Assembly (NCBI GenBank): GCA_934385475.1
Contig: CAKRPS010000081.1
Span: 1 to 5,471, forward strand
DNA: 5,471 nucleotides
Source of the DNA: an uncultured Lachnospiraceae bacterium
GTDB lineage: Bacteria; Bacillota; Clostridia; Lachnospirales; Lachnospiraceae
Direction of reading: 5' to 3'
Shown here: one piece after another, positions 1-5,471 of the stretch
Layout of the letters: every line of letters starts with the position of its first letter
How positions within the stretch are numbered: position 1 is the first letter of the stretch
Program-made: the position numbers and the translations under genes
The notes under the pieces: generated by a model
Databases searched by the model: none
Told to the model about the DNA's origin: nothing
What the model saw: only the letters and a program-made list of their open reading frames with translations

Positions 1-585
1 GATAAAAGCATATTCCACACCGTCTTCCGCTACGGCCTCCCAGTCAATATCCTCCTGATATCTCGAAACATCAATTCCCCTGTGGGATGCCACCTCACCA
101 TTTACGTAGTACTGCATTACCTGATCTTCATCCAGTTGAAGCTGTTCCTGATTATATGTATGATGCTTCAAATCCTGCAGGATTGGAAAGAAATGATAAG
201 CTCCTGCATCTGCGACAACAATCTGGTCCGGGAAAAAGTATTTCAGCATGTCGATCGTGCTTTCCCCAGAGGCCATAAGCCCTTTGAGTTCCTCCAACAT
301 TCCGTCCTTTGTCTCGTCCTCTGTCTCCTGTCTTGCCTGCGTCAGTAAAGCCTCCACCTCTCCCTGTGTGTAGGTTGCCTCCTGCTCCAGCCGCAGATTG
401 TCCAGCTCATTCAGGACTGTTGTATTCTCCATCTGGATTGCCCGGTATCTCAGTACCATGATCATGCACACGGTCACTGCCGTAAGTGTGATCAGACACA
501 GGATGATCGATCCAAACAATGTCCTGTTCTCACTTCTTCTCTGTCTTCTTCTGTTTCTCCTGCCCAATAAACGATTTGCCTGCAT
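1..585 (-). CDS. Membrane-anchored GH25 lysozyme (N-terminal 195 residues, partial)
   Basis: This open frame starts at ATG 585 and runs off the left edge, so only the first 195 residues are visible. The N-terminus is strongly basic (nine Arg in the first 21 residues). A single hydrophobic segment follows at about residues 23-47, with no clear signal-peptidase site, so I infer a signal anchor with the rest outside the cell. Residues about 50-105 are charged and helix-prone and look like a short coiled-coil stalk. A region at about 108-165 (FFPDQIVVADAGAYHFFPI) resembles the segment seen before the enzyme domain in clostridial homologues. From residue 169 the sequence HRGIDVSRYQEDIDWEAV is the typical opening of a glycoside hydrolase family 25 (muramidase) domain. 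Asp172 matches the first conserved active-site Asp. The later DxE catalytic motif lies outside the window, so activity cannot be judged. The family hydrolyses the MurNAc-GlcNAc bond of peptidoglycan. A GGAGGG site 5 bases upstream supports the start. It is probably co-transcribed with the YitT-family gene. Confidence 0.88.
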   Translation of the reverse strand, partial: MQANRLLGRRNRRRQRRSENRTLFGSIILCLITLTAVTVCMIMVLRYRAIQMENTTVLNELDNLRLEQEATYTQGEVEALLTQARQETEDETKDGMLEELKGLMASGESTIDMLKYFFPDQIVVADAGAYHFFPILQDLKHHTYNQEQLQLDEDQVMQYYVNGEVASHRGIDVSRYQEDIDWEAVAEDGVEYAFI

Positions 586-590
586 TTGTT

Positions 591-596
591 CCCTCC
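591..596 (-). promoter_or_regulatory. Ribosome binding site of the GH25 gene
   Basis: GGAGGG on the minus strand lies 5 bases before ATG 585. It fixes the start of the truncated lysozyme gene, because the next in-frame Met codons (residues 41 and 43) fall inside the membrane segment. Confidence 0.8.
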
Positions 597-621
597 AGGA
601 TCTTATGGTTGTCTTTTTCTA

Positions 622-1485
622 TTATATCCGTTCACTGAAATAGCTTTTGTAGCCTTCTCCAAAAATTTCTGTCGCCTTTGTAATGATCATGAATGCATCC
701 GGGTCCACCTGTCTTACAATTTTCTCGACCGCCGGTGACATGGATTTCTTTACGGCACAGAAAATGATCTTCTTCTCTTCTCCCTGATACGCTCCCTGAC
801 CATATATATGCGTCACTCCGATCTCTAATTCCATCAGAATACGCCCTGTGATCTGTTCTGATTTCGTGCTGATCACATAAATAAGCTTTGCTTCATCCCT
901 GCCATACAGCACGATATCCATGACCGTTGATGCACAGATTGCCGATATCTCTGCATACATGGCCGCCTCCAGATCCCTAAATATAATTCCCGATAAAATT
1001 ACTATAATGGCATCTGCCACAAAAAACAATACACCAGTTTTCAAATGTGGCATTCGCAGCCGCAGTGCCTTGATAAGGATGTCCATTCCTCCGGTCGTTG
1101 CCCCTGCCCGAAAAATAACTCCTATAGAGACAGCTGTCAACACACCTCCCGCAAGTGCTGCCAACAGTATATCATCTGTAGCTGCCCCAAGAGGAGCCAA
1201 AATATTGGTAAAGACAGAAATCAACAGAATCGCATATATTGTTGAAAGCGTAAAACGTATCCCGAATTTCCGGGTTCCATACAAAAGGATCGGTATGTTC
1301 AACAACAAGATCAGAGTTCCTGTGCCAAGCGGCAGAAACCGGCTCAAAATAATGGAAATGCCTGTCACGCCTCCCGGTGCCATATTATTCGGATCAGTAA
1401 AAAGACTTACCGCAGCCGCATAGAAAAAAGCCGCCACCATTATGGCAAGATACTTTCCCAATATTTTTCTGCCTCTGCTCCACAT
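622..1485 (-). CDS. YitT-family membrane protein (DUF161 plus DUF2179)
   Basis: A 287-residue integral membrane protein of the YitT/YqfU/YpjC type, the usual length for the family. About six hydrophobic segments are visible near residues 10-30, 55-70, 80-100, 106-126, 151-169 and 178-195. Two family-typical glycine-rich motifs are present: NNMAPGGVTGIS (33-44), after the first segment, and RAGATTGGMDIL (126-137). The soluble C-terminus from about 205 matches the DUF2179 domain, with GVTHIYGQGAYQGEEKK at 223-239. The biochemical function of the family is not established. Transport has been proposed, but nothing here identifies a substrate. The frame stays open upstream to an ATG at 1548, but that codon lies within the ilvA terminator hairpin and lacks a ribosome binding site. 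ATG 1485 has AGGAGGG 4 bases upstream and gives a normal family N-terminus, so it is preferred. The gene ends 36 bases before the GH25 start with no terminator between them. Confidence 0.9.
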   Translation of the reverse strand: MWSRGRKILGKYLAIMVAAFFYAAAVSLFTDPNNMAPGGVTGISIILSRFLPLGTGTLILLLNIPILLYGTRKFGIRFTLSTIYAILLISVFTNILAPLGAATDDILLAALAGGVLTAVSIGVIFRAGATTGGMDILIKALRLRMPHLKTGVLFFVADAIIVILSGIIFRDLEAAMYAEISAICASTVMDIVLYGRDEAKLIYVISTKSEQITGRILMELEIGVTHIYGQGAYQGEEKKIIFCAVKKSMSPAVEKIVRQVDPDAFMIITKATEIFGEGYKSYFSERI

Positions 1486-1489
1486 AGAA

Positions 1490-1496
1490 CCCTCCT
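1490..1496 (-). promoter_or_regulatory. Ribosome binding site deciding the YitT-family start
   Basis: AGGAGGG on the minus strand lies 4 bases before ATG 1485. It selects this start over the in-frame ATG at 1548, which has no comparable site. It sits only 4 bases after the T-run of the hairpin at 1501-1522. Confidence 0.8.
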
Positions 1497-1500
1497 GCAC

Positions 1501-1522
1501 AAAAATTTGCTCCGGTGAGCAA
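1501..1522 (-). terminator. Small terminator-like hairpin just upstream of the YitT-family gene
   Basis: On the minus strand a 6-bp stem, TTGCTC / GAGCAA with loop ACCG, is followed by ATTTTTG. This has the form of a short intrinsic terminator. It lies between the main ilvA terminator and the YitT-family ribosome binding site. It could be a second, back-up terminator for the smc-ftsY-ilvA operon, or a leader structure controlling read-through into the YitT-family gene. The stem is short, with 3 GC pairs, so its strength is uncertain. Confidence 0.45.
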
Positions 1523-1530
1523 TTCCTATC

Positions 1531-1566
1531 ACATAACAAAATCCGCATAACTTAGTATGCGGATTT
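1531..1566 (-). terminator. Rho-independent terminator after ilvA
   Basis: A perfect 11-bp inverted repeat (AAATCCGCATA at 1539-1549 against TATGCGGATTT at 1556-1566) with a 6-base loop begins 22 bases past the ilvA stop. On the minus strand the right arm runs into TTTTGTTATG, a T-rich but interrupted tail. The other strand has no T-run after the stem, so it most likely ends the smc-ftsY-ilvA transcript. Confidence 0.75.
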
Positions 1567-1588
1567 CGGAAAGTTCCATACACGATTC

Positions 1589-2812
1589 TTAAATGCTTGC
1601 ACGCACAAGCTTAGGCTGATATCCATTCTCGTGAAGCGCCTGAATGATCTTGTTCTTGTGCTCTGTTCCGTATGCCTCCAGAGTAATTCGCAGTTCAACA
1701 GCCGCTTTTCTGTTGATCGAAACAAACTGGTTATGCTCCAGCTTGATCACATTTCCGTTCTGCTTTGCAATGACATCGGCCACATGTGACAGTTCGCCCG
1801 GCTTGTCGGGAAGCAGTACCGATACCGTAAAAATACGATCTCTGAGGACAAGTCCCTGCTGTACCACGGAAGACATCGTGATCACGTCCATATTTCCACC
1901 GCTCAGGATGGATACGATCTTTTTATTTTTTACATCCAGATGCTTCAGTGCCGCAACCGTCAGAAGTCCGGAATTCTCGACAATCATCTTATGATTTTCT
2001 ACCATGTCAAGGAAAGAAACCACAAGCTCCTCATCCTCTACCGTAATGATATCATCCAGGTTCTTGCTCACATAAGGGAAAATATTTTTCCCGGGAGTCT
2101 TGACCGCGGTTCCGTCTGCGATCGTGTTAACCTGATCCAGAGTAAGTACCTTTCCGGCCTTGATCGATTCCTGCATACAGTTAGCGCCTGCCGGTTCCAC
2201 ACCGATGATCTTGATCTTGGGATTCAGCAGCTTTGCCAGCGTGGAAACACCGGTTGCCAGTCCGCCGCCTCCGATCGGTACCAGAATATAATCTACAAGG
2301 GGAAGCTCCTTGATGATCTCCATTGCAATCGTTCCCTGTCCGGTTGCCACATCCAGATCATCGAAGGGATGTACAAAGGTATAGCCATTCTTCTCTGCAA
2401 GCTCATAGGCATGTGTGCAAGCCTCATCGTAGACATCTCCATAAAGTACAACCTCAGCACCATAGCCTTTGGTTCTGTTCACCTTGATAAGCGGTGTCGT
2501 GGTCGGCATAACAATAACTGCCTTTACTCCGTAGCATTTTGCCGCATAGGCTACGCCCTGTGCGTGATTTCCGGCGGATGCGGTAATCAGTCCTCTGGAT
2601 CTTTCCTCGTCCGTAAGAGTGCTGATCTTATAGTAGGCCCCACGGAGCTTATACGCACCTGTCAGCTGCATATTTTCCGGCTTGAGATATACCTTGTTTC
2701 CTGTCTGTGCACTGAAGTAATCACTGTACACAAGCTTTGTCTCAGAGGCAACCTCTCTGACAATCTCATATGCTTCTTCAAATTTATCAAGTGACAATTT
2801 CTTCTCTGCCAT
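1589..2812 (-). CDS. ilvA: Threonine ammonia-lyase (threonine dehydratase), single C-terminal ACT domain
   Basis: A 407-residue PLP enzyme that converts L-threonine to 2-oxobutanoate and ammonia (EC 4.3.1.19). This is the first step toward isoleucine, or the entry to threonine fermentation. It has a fold-type II PLP domain at about residues 15-320. The cofactor lysine is K55 in TGAYKLRG, the substrate loop is SAGNHAQG (79-86), the phosphate-binding glycine loop is GGGGL (181-185), and SGGN at 304-307 supplies the serine facing the pyridine nitrogen. One ACT domain follows at about 327-400 (FTVSVLLPDKPGELSHVADV). This matches the roughly 400-residue single-ACT class rather than the longer two-ACT-like E. 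coli IlvA or ACT-less E. coli TdcB (about 330). A biosynthetic or catabolic role, and the ACT ligand, cannot be decided from sequence. The name tdcB would also fit. The start overlaps the ftsY stop by one base (TAATG), with AGGAGGG 9 bases upstream. There is therefore no leader of its own for a T-box or attenuator. The gene ends 22 bases before a hairpin terminator. Confidence 0.95.
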   Translation of the reverse strand: MAEKKLSLDKFEEAYEIVREVASETKLVYSDYFSAQTGNKVYLKPENMQLTGAYKLRGAYYKISTLTDEERSRGLITASAGNHAQGVAYAAKCYGVKAVIVMPTTTPLIKVNRTKGYGAEVVLYGDVYDEACTHAYELAEKNGYTFVHPFDDLDVATGQGTIAMEIIKELPLVDYILVPIGGGGLATGVSTLAKLLNPKIKIIGVEPAGANCMQESIKAGKVLTLDQVNTIADGTAVKTPGKNIFPYVSKNLDDIITVEDEELVVSFLDMVENHKMIVENSGLLTVAALKHLDVKNKKIVSILSGGNMDVITMSSVVQQGLVLRDRIFTVSVLLPDKPGELSHVADVIAKQNGNVIKLEHNQFVSINRKAAVELRITLEAYGTEHKNKIIQALHENGYQPKLVRASI

Positions 2813-3765
2813 TACTCGTCTCCCTCCTGCTCCTCACGTTTTACATCAAACAGTGCATCCACAAACTGATCCGCATCAAATTTCTGTAAGTCTTCTATCT
2901 TCTCTCCAACGCCGATGTACTTCACCGGAATCTGCAGTTCCGACTGGATCGCCACTGCAATTCCACCCTTGGCTGTTCCATCCATCTTTGTCAGGATAAT
3001 ACCGGTCAGATCGGCCACTTCACTGAACTCTCTCGCCTGCTGCAGGGCATTCTGTCCGGTTGTTCCATCCAGAACTACCAGATTTTCCCGGTGGACTCCC
3101 GGAAATTCCCGCTCTATGATACGGTTGATCTTCTTTAATTCTTCCATGAGATTCTTTTTGTTGTGGAGTCTGCCTGCCGTATCGCACAGAAGAACATCCA
3201 CATTCCTTGCCTTTGCCGCATTTACCGCATCAAAGATCACGCTTGCGGGATCAGAGCCTTCCTTGCCACCGATCATATCAACCCCTGCACGGGCCGCCCA
3301 TTCTCCGAGCTGTTCCCCTGCCGCAGCGCGAAATGTGTCTGCCGCCGCAAGAAGAACCTTGCGCCCCTGACCTTTCAGCTTCGAAGCAAGCTTTCCGATC
3401 GTTGTTGTCTTTCCGACTCCGTTGACACCGATCACCAGAACTACCGACTGTTCCTCCTCAAAAGTGTAAGCCGTCTCGCCCACCTGCATCTGTTCCTTGA
3501 TATTCTGGATCAGGAACTCTTTACAGTCCATTGGCTCCTTGATATGGTTCTCCCTGACCTGTTCTCTCAGTCTGTCCAGGATCTCCTGTGTTGCCTTGAC
3601 ACCAATGTCCCCCATAATGAGGATTTCTTCCAGTTCCTCATAAAACTCATCATCAATCTTGGAAAAGCCACCAAATACAGAATCTATCCCGTGGACAATA
3701 TTATTCCGGGTCTTGGTCAGCCCTTCTTTCAGTCTGGCAAAAAAGCCTTTCTTTTCTTCACTCAT
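2812..3765 (-). CDS. ftsY: FtsY, signal recognition particle receptor GTPase
   Basis: A 317-residue SRP receptor that docks the Ffh-ribosome complex at the membrane and hands nascent membrane proteins to the Sec translocon. The N-terminus (FFARLKEGLTKTR, 8-20) is a basic amphipathic helix suited to membrane binding. The N domain runs to about 95, and the NG GTPase domain fills the rest. All GTPase motifs are intact: P-loop GVNGVGKTT (113-121), DTFRAAA (143-149), DTAGR (195-199) and TKMDG (259-263). The C-terminal closing loop is GVGEKIEDLQKF (285-296). It lacks the long acidic A domain of E. coli FtsY, as is usual in Gram-positive bacteria. The start ATG overlaps the smc stop as TGATG. The only Shine-Dalgarno-like sequence upstream, AAGGA at 3778-3782, is 12 bases away and weak, so translation probably depends on coupling to smc. 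The stop codon overlaps the ilvA start by one base. Confidence 0.98.
   Translation of the reverse strand: MSEEKKGFFARLKEGLTKTRNNIVHGIDSVFGGFSKIDDEFYEELEEILIMGDIGVKATQEILDRLREQVRENHIKEPMDCKEFLIQNIKEQMQVGETAYTFEEEQSVVLVIGVNGVGKTTTIGKLASKLKGQGRKVLLAAADTFRAAAGEQLGEWAARAGVDMIGGKEGSDPASVIFDAVNAAKARNVDVLLCDTAGRLHNKKNLMEELKKINRIIEREFPGVHRENLVVLDGTTGQNALQQAREFSEVADLTGIILTKMDGTAKGGIAVAIQSELQIPVKYIGVGEKIEDLQKFDADQFVDALFDVKREEQEGDE
2822..2828 (-). promoter_or_regulatory. Ribosome binding site of ilvA inside the ftsY 3' end
   Basis: AGGAGGG on the minus strand lies 9 bases before ATG 2812, within the last codons of ftsY. It supports the 1-base overlap start and suggests that ilvA can be initiated efficiently as well as coupled to ftsY. 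Confidence 0.75.
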
Positions 3766-5471
3766 CAGTCATCCAAATCCTTATCAATCAAATTTACACT
3801 GACAAGGGCCGATACGCCCTTCTCCTGCATCGTAATTCCATACAGTCTGTCCGCTTTTTCCATTGTACCACGTCTGTGCGTAATTACAATAAACTGCGTG
3901 TTTTTCGTAAGCTTATGCAGGTACTTTGCAAAACGCGTTACATTGCTCTCGTCCAGTGCTGCCTCAATCTCGTCCAGCAGACAGAACGGAGACGGTTTCA
4001 GATTCTGGATGGCAAACAACAGACAGATCGCTGTCAGCGATTTTTCTCCACCGGACATCTGCATCATATTGACCAGTTTCTTTCCCGGCGGCTGTGCAAT
4101 GATCCGGATGCCTGCCTCCAGCACATCCTCGTCCTCCATCAGCTCAAGAGTACCTTTTCCGCCACCAAACAGTTCCTTAAATACCTTGTCAAACTCCCGG
4201 TTGATCTCTGCAAATTTCTCATTGAACTGCTTTCTCATAGAGGTGTCCAGTTCGTCGATAATGCCAATCAGGGTTTTCTCTGCCTCTACCAGATCATCAT
4301 GCTGCGTCTTTAAGAAAGTATACCGCTCCATCAGATTTTTATAATCTTCTATCGCATTTACATTGACATCACCCAGCTTTTTGATCTCATCCTTTAATGT
4401 GCCAATCTCCTTTTTCATAGCCGGAAGATCAGACAACTCTTCATCACGCATTCCCTCTGCGTCCGACAGGGTGATCTCATATTCATTCCACATGTAATTG
4501 ATCTGGGATTCCAGAGATTCTTCCATTCTCTCCTTCTGGCTGTTCAGACGATATACTTCCTTATCCAGATCTGCCATTCTCTGCGACAGTTCCTCACGGG
4601 TGTTAAAGAAGTTCTTCTGTTTGCTGCTCAGGGCTTCCTTAGTCTCGATATCCTCTTTCATTTTTTTCTCGGCATCCGTCTGGGTTGTGTGTGATGCCGC
4701 GATCGTCTTCTCGATCTCCAGAATACTTTCCTTCTTGCGCTCTACCTCTTCCTTGCCGAGATGAAGTCCTTCCTGTACTTCCTTCAGTTCCTCTTCATGC
4801 CTGCCGATCTCATGCAGGACACGATCCAGATTCTGCTGGAAGAATTCCACACTCTGACGAATCTTCTCGACTTCCACATCCCACTCTGTCACCTTGGCAG
4901 CCTGTTCCGATTCCTCGGCGCGGTGCTGTTCAAGCAGCTTCTGGAATTCTGTAATCTGTTGTTCCGTATTCTTCTCAAGATTTTCGGAATCCTCCAGTTC
5001 ACGCAGGATTTCATCCTTCCCTACCTGAATCTCCTTAATCTTGCGCTCAATATCCTGTTCCTCAGTCTTTAATTCACCGAAGCCCTCTTCTGTCTCTGTC
5101 TTTTTATCCTTCGCCTGGATCACACTCATCCGGGCTGTATTCTGTTCGATAAACTTGCGTTGGAGCTGACCCTTGATTTCTTCAAGTTCCATACGCATCT
5201 TGTTACGTCTGCTCTTGGTGTCCTCAATTTCTCCGTTCAGCTTTTCAATCTCATCGGCGTAGGCTTTCACCTTTTTCGAAAGTTCTTCCATCTCTCTTCT
5301 TCTTCCCAGAAGATTGGAATTGTTCTTGAACGCTCCACCACTGATTGCTCCACCAGGAACCAGAAGCTCACCTTCCAGCGTAACCATACGGATGCCGTAA
5401 TCAAATTTTCTCGCAATCTTGACTGCATTGTCCACATGATCTACCACAACAATCCTGCCAAGCATTGCCTT
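3765..5471 (-). CDS. smc: Chromosome segregation protein SMC (C-terminal 568 residues, partial)
   Basis: The frame is open to the right edge. The visible 568 residues are about half of a typical 1,190-residue SMC, and the N-terminal head, first coiled coil and most of the hinge are missing. Counting from the first complete codon (5469-5471), residues 1-50 are the end of the hinge, with LGRIVVVDHVDNAV and the glycine-rich PGGAISGG (39-46). Residues about 60-410 form the returning coiled coil, rich in Glu, Lys and Gln with few prolines. The C-terminal ABC head follows. Its signature is MSGGEK (472-477), where the usual first Leu is Met. Walker B and the D-loop are FCLLDEIEAALDE (496-508), with Asp500 and catalytic Glu501. 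The H-loop is FIVITHRRGTME, with His532. SMC, with ScpA and ScpB, loads on the chromosome and extrudes loops to condense and segregate it. The Met at 5465 is internal, not a start. The stop codon overlaps the ftsY start (TGATG). Confidence 0.98.
   Translation of the reverse strand, partial: KAMLGRIVVVDHVDNAVKIARKFDYGIRMVTLEGELLVPGGAISGGAFKNNSNLLGRRREMEELSKKVKAYADEIEKLNGEIEDTKSRRNKMRMELEEIKGQLQRKFIEQNTARMSVIQAKDKKTETEEGFGELKTEEQDIERKIKEIQVGKDEILRELEDSENLEKNTEQQITEFQKLLEQHRAEESEQAAKVTEWDVEVEKIRQSVEFFQQNLDRVLHEIGRHEEELKEVQEGLHLGKEEVERKKESILEIEKTIAASHTTQTDAEKKMKEDIETKEALSSKQKNFFNTREELSQRMADLDKEVYRLNSQKERMEESLESQINYMWNEYEITLSDAEGMRDEELSDLPAMKKEIGTLKDEIKKLGDVNVNAIEDYKNLMERYTFLKTQHDDLVEAEKTLIGIIDELDTSMRKQFNEKFAEINREFDKVFKELFGGGKGTLELMEDEDVLEAGIRIIAQPPGKKLVNMMQMSGGEKSLTAICLLFAIQNLKPSPFCLLDEIEAALDESNVTRFAKYLHKLTKNTQFIVITHRRGTMEKADRLYGITMQEKGVSALVSVNLIDKDLDD

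Noticed and set aside
82..643. Short plus-strand open frames at the left edge (82-348, 87-278, 398-643)
   Set aside because: The minus strand here encodes the GH25 protein continuously over 195 codons with a ribosome binding site and a GIDVSRYQ motif. The plus-strand frames have no comparable support.
920..1423. A 167-codon plus-strand open frame within the YitT-family gene
   Set aside because: It is antisense to a membrane protein with conserved family motifs, and no independent ribosome binding site or homology is apparent.
1940..2794. A 284-codon plus-strand open frame antisense to ilvA
   Set aside because: It is fully within the threonine ammonia-lyase gene on the other strand, has no recognisable domain and is a reading-frame shadow.
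3163..4344. A 393-codon plus-strand open frame antisense to ftsY and smc
   Set aside because: It lies wholly opposite two well-recognised genes with intact motifs. Its product is Ser-, Phe- and Cys-rich with no family likeness, as expected for the reverse of coding DNA.
4362..4368. TTGACA-like hexamer on the plus strand inside smc
   Set aside because: It lies within a coding region with no matching -10 and no plus-strand gene downstream.
3765..5471. Possible general coiled-coil or surface protein in place of SMC
   Set aside because: The hinge end, ABC signature, Walker B and H-loop are all present in the expected order, which is specific to SMC.

Overview
The window is a densely packed, entirely minus-strand stretch of chromosome from a Gram-positive bacterium. 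It most resembles Clostridia and probably Lachnospiraceae (Bacillota). That placement is an inference from the protein sequences (FtsY without an acidic A domain, a bacterial SMC, a membrane-tethered GH25 lysozyme), the strong AGGAGGG-type ribosome binding sites and the moderate GC content. No marker gene fixes the genus.

In transcription order (high to low coordinate), five genes are present. The first is the C-terminal half of the chromosome-condensation ATPase SMC (3765-5471, cut by the right edge). FtsY, the signal recognition particle receptor GTPase, follows at 2812-3765. Next is a single-ACT-domain threonine ammonia-lyase of the IlvA/TdcB family (1589-2812), then a YitT-family membrane protein (622-1485). 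The last is the N-terminal part of a membrane-anchored GH25 lysozyme (1-585, cut by the left edge).

smc, ftsY and ilvA are joined by 1-base stop/start overlaps (TGATG and TAATG), so they almost certainly form one translationally coupled operon. ilvA is followed by a strong hairpin, the likely operon terminator. A second, smaller terminator-like hairpin lies immediately upstream of the yitT-family ribosome binding site. The YitT-family and GH25 genes are 36 bases apart with no terminator between them, so they form a probable second unit, possibly with an extra promoter overlapping the YitT-family stop codon.

The genes are mostly housekeeping: chromosome segregation, membrane protein targeting, threonine catabolism or isoleucine synthesis, and cell-wall hydrolysis. 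There is no gene-free stretch longer than about 103 bases. No RNA gene, mobile element, CRISPR array or repeat family was seen. I found no sign of a previously undescribed system. The points worth a second look are small: gene order, coupling, the hairpins before the YitT-family gene, start-site choice and the architecture of the lysozyme.
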